55,493 nucleotides of DNA from the NCBI GenBank assembly GCA_013140605.1, contig JABFSL010000097.1, positions 1 through 55,493 on the forward strand. Reading direction: 5' to 3'. The stretch is from Anaerolineales bacterium. GTDB lineage: Bacteria > Chloroflexota > Anaerolineae > Anaerolineales > Villigracilaceae. This document shows positions 25,107 to 33,467 of the stretch, one piece after another. The position numbers and the translations under genes were made by a program. Under the pieces are notes generated by a model, which saw nothing but the letters and a program-made list of their open reading frames with translations, ran no database searches and had not been told where the DNA came from. Positions within the stretch are counted from its first letter, which is position 1. The number at the start of each line of letters is the position of its first letter.

Positions 25107-26084
25107 TTATTGAAAGAGAATCGCCCCAGCCGCAATGGGATCAAATCCTTCAGGCCATTTTGTATTTTTATCAAATTTAGCCCCGCCCAGGTTGGCCGCT
25201 CCAAGGTTGGTGCCTCTCAAGTCTGCGCCACAAAGGTTGGCATCCCTCAAGTCCGCATCCCATAGATCGGCATGGCTCAGATTCCCATTGCTCAGGTCCG
25301 CGCCGCGCAAAAAAACCTTGCTCAGGTTACCGTGACTCAAATCCGCGCCATGCAGGTAGGCATTACGCAGGTAAAGACCTCTCAGGCTTTTTGTCTTGGA
25401 ACGTAGTATCTGCTCCAGTTCCTGTTCAGATACTACAATTTTCAGGATCGCTCCCGCCTTCTTATGGTCAAATCCATCAGGCCATATTGTTTTTTTATTG
25501 TAAACAGCTCCACTCAGATCAGCTCCGCCCAGGTTGGCGTTGATCAGGCTGGCATCGCTCAAGTCAGCTTCGTTCAGATAGGCCTCGTATAAGTCAGCTC
25601 CGCTCAAATTAGCGTTGCGCAGATCGAGTCCTTTCAGATCAAATCCCCTTAAATATATGGGCTTGATATGGATCAACTGATCAAGTTCCTCCTGTGTAAG
25701 CCGACGCGGCGTTTCTTTTGCCCTTTTTCTTTGTTCTTCGTGCGCGCGTTGTTGACGTTCCGCTTCCTCTGCCTTTTTTCTTTCCTCCTGCTGCGCCCGT
25801 TGACGCGCCGCTTCTTCAGCCTTTTTGTTTACATCATTTGTATTCGTTCGTGAATACTTTGCAGGCTTATTCCTGTAGGAGTCGTAGTCAGCACGCTTGA
25901 GGGGATTCGATAATATTTGATACGCATTATTTATTTTCTTGAATTCCTCCTCCGCCAATTGTTTTTGTTTCAGGCTGGAATATTTATCAGGATGAAAAGC
26001 CTGCGCCAGGAATCTAAACCTCTCCTGAATTGCTTCCGGCTTTGCATCTGGTTCAACACCCAAAACTAAATAGTAGTCATCCAT
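25107..26084 (-). CDS. J-domain protein with two pentapeptide-repeat blocks
   Basis: 325 residues. 1-70 is a J-domain with the HPD motif (QAFHPDKYSS), so it can stimulate an Hsp70 ATPase. About 78-135 is a charged Lys/Glu/Arg helix (AARQRAQQEERKKAEEAERQ). Then two pentapeptide blocks, about 145-215 and 235-325, each ended by a WPDGFDHKKAGAI or WPEGFDPIAAGAI cap like that of the adjacent gene. The fusion suggests the beta-helix brings or mimics a client for the chaperone; this is inference. Same strand as the smaller paralogue. Confidence 0.9.
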   Translation of the reverse strand: MDDYYLVLGVEPDAKPEAIQERFRFLAQAFHPDKYSSLKQKQLAEEEFKKINNAYQILSNPLKRADYDSYRNKPAKYSRTNTNDVNKKAEEAARQRAQQEERKKAEEAERQQRAHEEQRKRAKETPRRLTQEELDQLIHIKPIYLRGFDLKGLDLRNANLSGADLYEAYLNEADLSDASLINANLGGADLSGAVYNKKTIWPDGFDHKKAGAILKIVVSEQELEQILRSKTKSLRGLYLRNAYLHGADLSHGNLSKVFLRGADLSNGNLSHADLWDADLRDANLCGADLRGTNLGAANLGGAKFDKNTKWPEGFDPIAAGAILFQ

Positions 26085-26111
26085 TTTATTTCCCTGTTAA
26101 GATAAAGAAGC

Positions 26112-26209
26112 AATAGATCTTGCAAAAGTCTTTTTTTGCCACACACTTGCCCTGGCGGGCAGTGCCAGGGCAGGTGTGTGGCTAATGCTCTCACTTATGC
26201 AAAAGGTCA
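26112..26209. repeat. Nested palindromic element, copy 2 (upstream of J-domain gene)
   Basis: Same outer ends as 24921-25048 (AATAGATCTTGCAAAAGTC, TTTTTTTGCCACA; TGTGGCTAATGCTCTCACTT, ATGCAAAAGGTC), but the core is a GCCCTGGCGGGC / GCCAGGGC palindrome. Confidence 0.85.
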
Positions 26210-26280
26210 AATGTTATTTTCCAGAGCCAGTATACTTTTTCTTGCGCATTTCGTTAACAGGTATTTTTTATCAAAAGCAA

Positions 26281-26374
26281 ACAGGGCAGGCAGTTAAGCC
26301 CGCCCTGTTCCACAGAACGTCCCGAAGGTTTGAGCAAGTCAACTATGTATCACCAAAAAACCTTCGGGACGTTT
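26281..26374. repeat. Two palindromes downstream of the DsbA-like gene
   Basis: ACAGGGC/GCCCTGT (26281-26308) and AACGTCCCGAAGGTTT with AAACCTTCGGGACGTTT (26316-26374). The second ends 9 bases from the stop of the DsbA-like gene and, on the minus strand, could act as its terminator. Nothing else is seen in 26210-26382. Confidence 0.7.
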
Positions 26375-26382
26375 CGTATTTG

Positions 26383-26994
26383 TTACTCATCTTTCATATC
26401 CGCGATCTGCGCCAGCGCATTCTTGAAGGCTTCATACGGCTGTGCGCCGACAATCGCGTAACGGTCATTGATGACGTAGGTTGGCACACCTGTGACACCG
26501 ATCTGCTGCGCCCAATTGACCTGCTCTGCGACTTGGGCAGTGTACTTGCCGCTGTCTACAACGGATTGCATATCATCCGCATCCAGGCCAACTTCTTCGG
26601 CGGCGGAACGGAGCACATCCCATTGACTGATATCGTATCCATCCGCGTAAACTTTGCGGAAGACTACTTTATGAAATTCATTGACCTTGCCCCGCTCACG
26701 CGCGTATTCCGTGGCTTCATGCGCGATGCGTGTGTTGTATATCCGATCTGTGGATCTAAAATCCATGCCGTACTTTTTCGCCAAGTTTAGCAGGCGTTCT
26801 TCAGAACCGTTGGCACGCGCCTTGAGAATGTAGTCGGGCAAGTCCATGCCTTCGGGCGGAGTATCGGGGCGTAAATAATACGGACGCCATTCCACATCCA
26901 CGTTGTGTTCAGCGTTTAGTTGGTCCAACACACCCTGACCCACGTAGCACCACGGGCAGATGTAATCGGAGAAGATGGTCAATTTGAAATCCAT
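26383..26994 (-). CDS. DsbA-family oxidoreductase, FrnE-like
   Basis: 203 residues with a thioredoxin fold holding a long helical insert. Active-site C13-P-W-C16 in SDYICPWCYVG; cis-Pro region GVTGVPTYVIND. No signal peptide, so it acts in the cytoplasm, as FrnE-type proteins (thiol oxidoreductase or isomerase, oxidative-stress linked) do. It is monocistronic; the 180 bases upstream hold the palindromic repeat 27070-27161. Confidence 0.92.
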   Translation of the reverse strand: MDFKLTIFSDYICPWCYVGQGVLDQLNAEHNVDVEWRPYYLRPDTPPEGMDLPDYILKARANGSEERLLNLAKKYGMDFRSTDRIYNTRIAHEATEYARERGKVNEFHKVVFRKVYADGYDISQWDVLRSAAEEVGLDADDMQSVVDSGKYTAQVAEQVNWAQQIGVTGVPTYVINDRYAIVGAQPYEAFKNALAQIADMKDE

Positions 26995-27069
26995 TGTCAG
27001 TCCTTATTGGGAAGTGTGTAGTGAATAGTGGATAGACTGCCAATGTAGGTGGGTTCTTACATGACGATG

Positions 27070-27161
27070 AGGGTGCGTCGCACCTGACGGGTAAATAATT
27101 CTGGTTAAAGAAGAAGAATCCTCTCGTTTGGATTTTCCCATTAAGTCAGGTGCGACGCACT
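27070..27161. repeat. Palindromic repeat with GGTGCGTCGCACCTGA end, copy 2
   Basis: GGGTGCGTCGCACCTGA at the left and TCAGGTGCGACGCAC at the right, inverted; partner of 10091-10180. It lies between the DsbA-like gene and the DUF4173 gene. Confidence 0.8.
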
Positions 27162-27176
27162 TACCTCTTGCAGAGG

Positions 27177-28772
27177 CTAATCAAAATAATACGGCGAGCA
27201 GGAGAATTCTTCACCCGATGGAGTAGTGACCATGTACGGATATTCGCTATCGTCCACGACATAGCCTTTCAAATCTTTCTTAACCAAAGCCAGAGCCTTG
27301 TCTGCATTGAGACGGGCAAATTGAAATGACTGCCACGAAATTTCACTTTCATCGAGTCCGCGTGTGTATTGGATACATGCCAGAGACGCGCCAACTTTCT
27401 CTCGGACAGAATCAGGCAGGGACGGAGTCCGAAACGCTTTTACCAGCGGAGGAATCGCATCATCAGAAAGATTCAAAAAGTATTGAGCATCCAAATCCAC
27501 GCTGCTATTTTTTTGCGCATGGACCTCACGTTGAATATTTTGATTCACAATGAACGCATCCACATTTAGAAGGGGCAATGACATCGCGAATCCAAGCGAT
27601 GCGATCAACATCGCAAACGTAAACAAGTTCTCTTTGCGCAGGATTTCAAGGACGATGGTTGTGACCAAAAGCAGGCCGATCCAAATCAGAAAGACGTGCG
27701 TGTACGTGCGCAGACGAGAGAAGCCATACGCCGCTTCATACAGACCGAGACGCTGGTACGCCGAAACGAGCATGACCAGCAGGAGAGCGACCAGCGTCAC
27801 GCCGAGTCCCGAAAAAATTTTGCGCTGAGTTTCCGTGTCGCGTTTGGTGATGGCGCTGAATGTAAGGAACATGAGCAATGCAAAGAATGCCACGGTCACC
27901 AGTTCGCCGAAGCCGCGGCGCGCATATTCGGCGTAGGTAAAACCGTCAATGTGAATATTGGATGTGCCGCCGAAGAAATATTGAAATTGAATCGTCACGA
28001 ACACGAGGAAAAGCGCAACCACGCTTCCCAGCACAATTGTCGATTCGACATAACCGAGGAACGGAGGAATGAACGGCTTGCCTTCACCCGCAAGTTTCTC
28101 ATCCTTTGATTCTGTGGAGGCATGTAACACAATGCCCGCAAGGCCGTATCCAATGACGACGATGTAAACAAGACGAAAGATCAACTCAGGCAGATTCTCA
28201 ATGTTGAACCATTCAATGAGATCGGTCAGCCGCTGGCTGAAGATCGCATCCGCTGAAGCGAGCAGGGAGGCAAAGATGGCAATGATCGGCAGCGCGATGA
28301 CAATGCCGCGCACCACAGGCCAGATATTGCGCTTTGCAGGTTGAACACCCGCCTCTGTCTGCACCTTGCGAATATCATTTGTAAAGCCGATTGGGCGGAC
28401 AAGCACACTGCCTGCCAATTGCATGAATTTTCCGATGTAATCGACCATCGTGTACAGATACCAGCGCCCGCCCAGATAACTGACTGCAAGCAGGGTCATC
28501 ATTAACAGTGTGAATGTGTACGCGAGGAAGATCGTCATCGACTCGGCGCGGAGAACTGTCACAACGGCGAAGAAGCCGAATAACGGGAGCAGCATCAGGC
28601 TGGTGCGATTCGGGCGAAGCCCATCGCTCAACAAAAGATAGAATGCCGCTGTGATACAGGCGGTCATGAATATCGCAAAGTTGACGCCGGGCGTTTGTTT
28701 CCAAAACAGGAAATCGAACAGCCAGCCGAGGGCGAACACGATGATCCATAGTTTATTGGGATTGGTTTTCAT
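27177..28772 (-). CDS. DUF4173-family polytopic membrane protein
   Basis: 531 residues. About eleven transmembrane helices fill residues 5-400 (for example KLWIIVFALGWLFDFLFW, PVVRGIVIALPIIAIFASLL, VALFLVFVTIQFQYFFGG). The central FQYFFGG...YAEYARRGFGEL motif is typical of DUF4173/DUF4153 proteins. A soluble C-terminal tail (about 430-531) includes an SLACIQYTRGL segment and ends in GEEFSCSPYYFD. The family has no established activity; a membrane-sensor role is often suggested. Monocistronic. Confidence 0.85.
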   Translation of the reverse strand: MKTNPNKLWIIVFALGWLFDFLFWKQTPGVNFAIFMTACITAAFYLLLSDGLRPNRTSLMLLPLFGFFAVVTVLRAESMTIFLAYTFTLLMMTLLAVSYLGGRWYLYTMVDYIGKFMQLAGSVLVRPIGFTNDIRKVQTEAGVQPAKRNIWPVVRGIVIALPIIAIFASLLASADAIFSQRLTDLIEWFNIENLPELIFRLVYIVVIGYGLAGIVLHASTESKDEKLAGEGKPFIPPFLGYVESTIVLGSVVALFLVFVTIQFQYFFGGTSNIHIDGFTYAEYARRGFGELVTVAFFALLMFLTFSAITKRDTETQRKIFSGLGVTLVALLLVMLVSAYQRLGLYEAAYGFSRLRTYTHVFLIWIGLLLVTTIVLEILRKENLFTFAMLIASLGFAMSLPLLNVDAFIVNQNIQREVHAQKNSSVDLDAQYFLNLSDDAIPPLVKAFRTPSLPDSVREKVGASLACIQYTRGLDESEISWQSFQFARLNADKALALVKKDLKGYVVDDSEYPYMVTTPSGEEFSCSPYYFD

Positions 28773-28795
28773 ACATCACTCCTGATTGAATTTCA

Positions 28796-28920
28796 GAGTC
28801 TACTGCAAAAAGGATTTAGTCACAGAGAAAAAAGAGGGAAACGCAAAACCTTCAAAAAAACTCAATGAACTCTGTGTGCTCTATGGCTGAGTCTTTTCAG
28901 CAAACTCATTTCTGCAAGGA
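28796..28920. repeat. Nested palindromic element, diverged copy 3
   Basis: CACAGAGAAAAAAGAG pairs with CTCTGTGTGCTCTATGG, inside outer arms ACTGCAAAAAGGATTTAGTC and GAGTCTTTTCAGCAAACTC. It resembles the elements at 24921 and 26112 in layout. Lies just upstream of the DUF4173 gene. Confidence 0.6.
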
Positions 28921-28940
28921 TAGCGGTGATTATCTGGCGG

Positions 28941-29036
28941 AGACTCTCAAAAGGTATCACAAATTTTCAGGAATGGAAATGTACTTGCTGGGGCAAGCTG
29001 CCCCACCCTGCAAGTATTACAATTTTGTGAGAATCT
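28941..29036. repeat. Palindrome with GGGGCAAGCTGCCCC core
   Basis: Outer arms AGACTCTCAAAA and TTTTGTGAGAATCT, inner arms ACTTGC/GCAAGT around TGGGGCAAGCTGCCCCA (28989-29005). An independent palindromic unit in a 596-base gap. Confidence 0.75.
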
Positions 29037-29047
29037 AATTTCGCCTA

Positions 29048-29246
29048 TTGACATCCGATTTGTTTTGTGACATACTCTCGTTATTGATCGGGGGCAAACA
29101 ATTTAACCGCCATTTTATGAAATGGAGGAGGTGATGTCACTTATGAATAGTAGTAAACCCAGCGCTGTGGCATCCCTCTCCGTGAACTAACGAAGAAATT
29201 GCCACAGCGCCCCACGATTGCCATCCGAAAGGATGGCAGTCTGGTT
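29048..29246 (+). ncRNA. Candidate structured small transcript with a short ORF
   Basis: A strong promoter (TTGACA 29048-29053, 17-base spacer, CATACT 29071-29076) leads to a transcript from about 29083. It has a perfect Shine-Dalgarno (AGGAGGTG, 29126-29133) before a 15-codon ORF (29143-29190, MNSSKPSAVASLSVN). An 11-bp stem GCGCTGTGGCA/TGCCACAGCGC (29162-29210) overlaps the ORF, and a GCCATCC-GAAA-GGATGGC hairpin with a T-rich tail (29219-29246) looks like a terminator. No known RNA family is recognised. It could be an sRNA, a small-protein mRNA or a dual-function RNA. Confidence 0.5.
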
Positions 29247-29260
29247 TAATGGGAAAATTT

Positions 29261-29358
29261 CCGTCATTGCGAGGAGGGTGCATTTACTGACGAAGCAATC
29301 TCCGTGACATTAAGGGAGATTGCTTCGGGCAAGAACAAGAACGCCCTCGCAATGACGG
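29261..29358. repeat. Palindromic repeat of the GTCATTGCGAGG family, copy 2
   Basis: CCGTCATTGCGAGGAGGGT at the left and CCCTCGCAATGACGG at the right, with GAAGCAATCTCC / GGAGATTGCTTC inside; relative of 21961-22053. It ends 10 bases before the rhodanese stop. Confidence 0.9.
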
Positions 29359-29368
29359 ACACTACTGT

Positions 29369-29713
29369 TTAATAAAACCCAACCGAAGAATCCACCTTAC
29401 GCGCATACGCGTCAATTCCCCCGCTGACGTTGATCACATTTTTATATCCCTGCTGGGCCAGCCAGCCAGTCACCTGCATACTGCGGCTGCCATGATGACA
29501 GATGACATACACAGGAATTTCCTGCGCCCGGGCTGACTCGGACAAAGCGGCAACGCCTTCACCTGCCAGTCGGCTCATGGGCGTGACCTCGAGCCTGCTG
29601 TCTGTTATTTTGGCATACTCCAACTCTGACAGTTCACGGACATCCAGCAGAATAAATTTTTCGTCTGACTTTAGTTTTTCACCGAGTTCGGTGACTGTAA
29701 TTTCGGGGAACAT
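29369..29713 (-). CDS. Single-domain rhodanese-like sulfurtransferase
   Basis: 114 residues from the ATG at 29713 (MFPEITVTELGEKL; AAGAG upstream); earlier in-frame starts reach 29788 but lie in noncoding sequence. It has a rhodanese fold with KFILLDVREL and an active-site Cys loop VICHHGSRSM, so persulfide transfer is expected. No partner domain. The last residues (KVDSSVGFY) are normal for this subgroup. Downstream of the glucan phosphorylase gene on the same strand, 99 bases apart. Confidence 0.9.
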   Translation of the reverse strand: MFPEITVTELGEKLKSDEKFILLDVRELSELEYAKITDSRLEVTPMSRLAGEGVAALSESARAQEIPVYVICHHGSRSMQVTGWLAQQGYKNVINVSGGIDAYARKVDSSVGFY

Positions 29714-29812
29714 GGGATTCTCTTTATTTTCGTATGCAGTAATTTTGACCGTAGACCGTGGACGATAAACAATGGTTTTTCGGTCCACTGTCCATCGTCC
29801 ATCGTCTGAAAT

Positions 29813-31945
29813 CTATTTCTTCAACGCGGGGACGTAGAATTTCTCGGCATATTCCTTCACCATGCGGCGCGTGGAAAATTGCGGGATGCAGGTCTTCATG
29901 GTGTTTTTCATGCGCGCGAGCCACTCATGGGAAATTTCCTTCGGGTCGCGGTTGTAATACAGCGGAATGATCTCATGCTCGAGCGTGTGATACAGATCTT
30001 CTGCGTCGGCTGTATCCTGAATTTCATTCGACTCATATTCCTTATCCTCGCCGATGGACCAGCCGTTGTGACCGTTATAGGCTTCACGCCACCAACCGTC
30101 CAGCACGGAGAAGTTCAGCACGCCGTTGATTGCGGCCTTCATGCCTGAAGTTCCGCTGGCTTCCATCGGGCGGCGCGGAGTATTCATCCACACATCCACA
30201 CCCTGAACGAGATAGCGCGCGAGATTCATATCGTAATCTTCGAGGAAGACAAGGCGTCCGCCTGTCTCGGCTTTCTTGACGGTGCGATATACCTTTTGAA
30301 TCAATTGCTTGCCAGGCTCATCGGCGGGATGTGCCTTGCCCGCAAAGATGATTTGCACAGGCATATTGGGGCGGTTGATGATGTCAAGCAAGCGCTCGAT
30401 ATCAGAGAGAATTAAATTGGCGCGCTTGTATGTTGCAAAGCGGCGCGCAAAGCCAATGGTCAACGCGTAGGGATTGATCAGCACACCAGAAGATACCACC
30501 TGCACAGGGTGGAAGCCGCCATGTCCCCAGCGATCACGGACACGTTCGCGCATGTAGAAGGCAAGTTTGCGCTTGAGATGCAAACGGACCGCCCATAATT
30601 CTGAATCTGGAACGGTATCCAGCTTGGACCAAAAAGCGGGTTCATCCAAATGCTCGTACCAATCTCCGCCCAAATGATTTTCGAACAAATTATTCAAACG
30701 GCGCGCCATCCAATTTGCGGTGTGGACTCCGTTGGTGACATGCTGGATCGGGACATCCTTCTCTTCGCGGTCAGGCCAGAGGAACTTCCACATATCGCGC
30801 GAAACTTCTCCGTGCAATTCTGAAACGCCGTTGCTTCCGCCTGAAAGCTTCAAGGCAAGGACGGGCATGGAGAACGTCTCACCGTGAGGCTGATGATGCT
30901 TGGCAATGTCCACAAATTCTTCGCGGGTGAGTCCAAGCTCGGGCCAGAGTTTGGCGAGATATTTATCAAGCAGCCAGAGCGGAAATTCGTCATTGCCGGC
31001 AGGGACTGGTGTGTGGGTTGTGAATACATTTTGGCCGAGGGTCTTTTTGGCGGCGTTTTCAAAAGTGGAGCCAGATGCCACCAGTTCACGCGCCCGCTCC
31101 AGGGTCAGGAAAGAGGCGTGGCCTTCGTTCATATGCCAGACGGCTGGTTTGAATCCCAATGCCCGCAAGGCGCGCACGCCGCCAACTCCAAGCAAAACTT
31201 CCTGCATCACGCGGCGGTCAAGGTCAGACCAGTACAGGCGCGCAGTGAGCAGGCGGTCATATTCATTGTTGGCTTCGACATTTGAATCCAGCAAGTAAAG
31301 CGCTACGCGGCCTACGCGGACTTCCCAAATTTGCGCAACAATATTTCGATCTGGGAACTCGATTTGAATGGTGACAGGCTTGTCATTTTTTGTAACAAGA
31401 GTCACCGGCAAATGTTCGAAGGTCAAGGGATTGTTGATCGCATCCTGCCAGCCGTCTTCGCTGATGCGCTGCGAAAAATATCCCTGACCATACATGAAGC
31501 CGACAGCGACCAAAGGCAGGCCAAGATCTGAGGATTCTTTTAGGTGGTCACCGGCCAGCACGCCAAGTCCGCCAGAATAAATGGGAAGTGTTTCATGCAA
31601 GCCGAATTCCATTGAAAAATATGCTATGGGATTCTTCAGTTCAGGATGATTTTTTTGCGACCATGATTCATTGGTGAAGTATGAATCGAAATCTCCAAAG
31701 AGCGCGTCGTACAATGCAAGATAATCCTTTTCCTTCGCGGCCTGAGTTAAACGGCCGTGACCGATCTCCTGTAACAAACGGATCGGGTTATGTCCCAGGC
31801 GTTCCCACAGATCGTAATCAAGTTTTCCAAAAAGCCGCGCAGCTTCAGGATGCCAAGTCCACCATAGGTTGTAGGCTAATTCACCAAGACGAGCGATGCG
31901 CTTAGGCAGGTCAAATTTTTGAGAGGGTTTAGTTTTGAAGTCCAT
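29813..31945 (-). CDS. glgP: Alpha-glucan (glycogen/starch) phosphorylase, short bacterial type
   Basis: 710 residues from the ATG at 31945 (MDFKTKPSQKFDLPKRIARL); upstream codons to 32020 look noncoding. It releases glucose-1-phosphate from alpha-1,4-glucans. Visible: N-terminal DUF3417-like region (AYNLWWTWHPEA), PIAYFSMEFGLHE, GLGVLAGDHLK, HMNEGHA, and the PLP-binding EASGTSGMKAAINGVLNFS (Lys near 601). The length and N-terminal part match the short Thermotoga/actinobacterial group rather than GlgP of enterics. No clear ribosome site; a TATCAT box 8-13 bases before the ATG may give a leaderless mRNA. Divergent from pfkA, pointing to linked glycogen use and glycolysis. Confidence 0.95.
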   Translation of the reverse strand: MDFKTKPSQKFDLPKRIARLGELAYNLWWTWHPEAARLFGKLDYDLWERLGHNPIRLLQEIGHGRLTQAAKEKDYLALYDALFGDFDSYFTNESWSQKNHPELKNPIAYFSMEFGLHETLPIYSGGLGVLAGDHLKESSDLGLPLVAVGFMYGQGYFSQRISEDGWQDAINNPLTFEHLPVTLVTKNDKPVTIQIEFPDRNIVAQIWEVRVGRVALYLLDSNVEANNEYDRLLTARLYWSDLDRRVMQEVLLGVGGVRALRALGFKPAVWHMNEGHASFLTLERARELVASGSTFENAAKKTLGQNVFTTHTPVPAGNDEFPLWLLDKYLAKLWPELGLTREEFVDIAKHHQPHGETFSMPVLALKLSGGSNGVSELHGEVSRDMWKFLWPDREEKDVPIQHVTNGVHTANWMARRLNNLFENHLGGDWYEHLDEPAFWSKLDTVPDSELWAVRLHLKRKLAFYMRERVRDRWGHGGFHPVQVVSSGVLINPYALTIGFARRFATYKRANLILSDIERLLDIINRPNMPVQIIFAGKAHPADEPGKQLIQKVYRTVKKAETGGRLVFLEDYDMNLARYLVQGVDVWMNTPRRPMEASGTSGMKAAINGVLNFSVLDGWWREAYNGHNGWSIGEDKEYESNEIQDTADAEDLYHTLEHEIIPLYYNRDPKEISHEWLARMKNTMKTCIPQFSTRRMVKEYAEKFYVPALKK

Positions 31946-32040
31946 AGCGGCGAATGATACCGTAAAAACGAGGAATCGGGATTGCAGAATCAATAAGGAA
32001 ACATGATTTTCGTTATTCAAAAAACGGCTCTCTGGGATTT

Positions 32041-32155
32041 GCCGTGATTCTTGTACACGGACGCTTCGCGCACGGACGACACGGAAAGACCTTTAAAATC
32101 TGCTCTTTTCCGTGTTTCCCGTGAAATCCGTGTACAGAAAATGGTTTATCACGGC
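32041..32155. repeat. Palindromic repeat GTACACGGA family
   Basis: GCCGTGATTCTTGTACACGG at the left pairs with CCGTGTACAG and TATCACGGC at the right; the interior includes ACGGAAAG / CTTTTCCGT. Lies in the divergent glgP-pfkA spacer. Related in style to 4905-5010 and 20107-20184. Confidence 0.7.
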
Positions 32156-32248
32156 GATTCCCAATGACCCCCAAAAAACATTAACAGACTTAATGCAATA
32201 CGGTACTATAATCCAGCCCGGAACTTAATTATCATTACGGAGAACCTT

Positions 32249-33361
32249 ATGCCTATATTTAATACACCAATCAAAAAAATTGCGATCAGCACTGGCGGAG
32301 GCGATGCCCCCGGGCTGAATGCTGTCATTCGAGCGGCGGCGCTTTCTGCACACACACGCGGCTGGGATGTGTACGGCGTGCTGGACGGTTTTCACGGGAT
32401 ACTATCACCGGAAGAATATCCAAGCGGAGGTTTTGTTCCATTGACTCGCGAAAGGGTCAGCGGCATTACTCATCTGGGCGGAACCATCCTTGGGACCAGC
32501 AACCGCAATAATCCTCTCAAATATCCGATCATGCGCCCGGATGGGACGATGGAAGAAGTGGATCGCAGTGATGAGATCGTGCGCGGATTCCGCCTGCATC
32601 ACATTGACGCGCTCATCACCGTTGGCGGCGACGGTTCGCTGGCAATCGCAAGCGTGCTGGCGAAAAAAGGATTGCGTCTGATCTCAGTGCCAAAAACAAT
32701 TGACAACGATCTCGACAAGACAGAAGTCACCTTCGGATTTGATACCGCAGTCGGCTTCGCCACCGAGGCGCTTGATCGGCTTCACTCAACGGCTGCTTCA
32801 CACGGACGGGTCATGGTCGTGGAAGTGATGGGCCGCTACGCAGGTTGGATCGCTCTTCACTCAGGCGTCGCTGGTTCGGCTGATGTGATCCTCATCCCCG
32901 AACATCCCTACGATATTCACAAAGTCGTTGAAAAGATCAAGGAACGCGATGCGCGCGGCAACAAATTTACCATTGTGGTGGTGGCCGAAGGCGCCTCGCC
33001 AAAAGGCGGCGCAGTCACAGTAGTCGAACATGAAGCCGGGCGCGCTGAACGTCTGGGTGGTATCGGTGAAAAAGTGGCGGCTGAGATCCACGCCATTTCA
33101 GGGAAGGAAACGCGCGTGGTTGTTCTCGGTCACTTGCTGCGCGGCGGCTCCCCCACATCCTTCGACCGCCTGACAGCCCTGCGTTTCGGCGCCGCCGCCG
33201 TCCGCGGATTGGAAGAAGGTCAGGGCGGCGTAATGGTTGCTCTCGACCCACCACACGTTAAATATGTACCGATCGAAGAAGCCATGGGCAAGATGAAAAT
33301 GGTTCCAATGGATTCAGACATTGTCCGCACCGCCCATGATATTGGAATTTCTTTTGGCTAG
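32249..33361 (+). CDS. pfkA: 6-phosphofructokinase (mixed ATP/PPi signature)
   Basis: 370 residues, PFK family, phosphorylating fructose 6-phosphate. Motifs: STGGGDAPGLN (14-24), GGDGS (126-130), PKTIDNDL (148-155), and MGRYAGWIA. The Gly in GGDGS is the ATP-type choice (position 104 in the E. coli enzyme), while Lys149 in PKTIDND is the PPi-type choice (position 124). Trypanosomatid ATP-PFKs have the same combination, so ATP use is more likely. RBS GGAG precedes the ATG; a TATAAT box lies at 32207-32212. Ended by the terminator at 33408-33444. Confidence 0.93.
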   Translation: MPIFNTPIKKIAISTGGGDAPGLNAVIRAAALSAHTRGWDVYGVLDGFHGILSPEEYPSGGFVPLTRERVSGITHLGGTILGTSNRNNPLKYPIMRPDGTMEEVDRSDEIVRGFRLHHIDALITVGGDGSLAIASVLAKKGLRLISVPKTIDNDLDKTEVTFGFDTAVGFATEALDRLHSTAASHGRVMVVEVMGRYAGWIALHSGVAGSADVILIPEHPYDIHKVVEKIKERDARGNKFTIVVVAEGASPKGGAVTVVEHEAGRAERLGGIGEKVAAEIHAISGKETRVVVLGHLLRGGSPTSFDRLTALRFGAAAVRGLEEGQGGVMVALDPPHVKYVPIEEAMGKMKMVPMDSDIVRTAHDIGISFG

Positions 33362-33370
33362 AAAAATTTA

Positions 33371-33391
33371 GGAGCGCGGACTTCAGTCCGC
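33371..33391. repeat. GCGGACTTCAGTCCGC palindrome, copy 1
   Basis: GGAGCGCGGACTTCAGTCCGC, a short near-perfect palindrome right after pfkA. A matching unit lies at 51227-51247. Confidence 0.75.
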
Positions 33392-33407
33392 AAATATTGC
33401 AATGAAA

Positions 33408-33444
33408 ACATGACGAACTCGATAATGAGTCCGTCATGTTTTTT
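33408..33444 (+). terminator. Intrinsic terminator of pfkA
   Basis: ACATGACG pairs with CGTCATGT, extended inside by ACTC/GAGT, and is followed by five or more T. A good rho-independent terminator separating pfkA from the LutA-like cluster. Confidence 0.85.
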
Positions 33445-33467
33445 ATATTCGGGATTAAAATGGAATT

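Noticed and set aside
26176-26790. 204-residue plus-strand ORF
   Set aside because: Antisense of the DsbA-like gene, which has an active-site CPWC motif and normal length.
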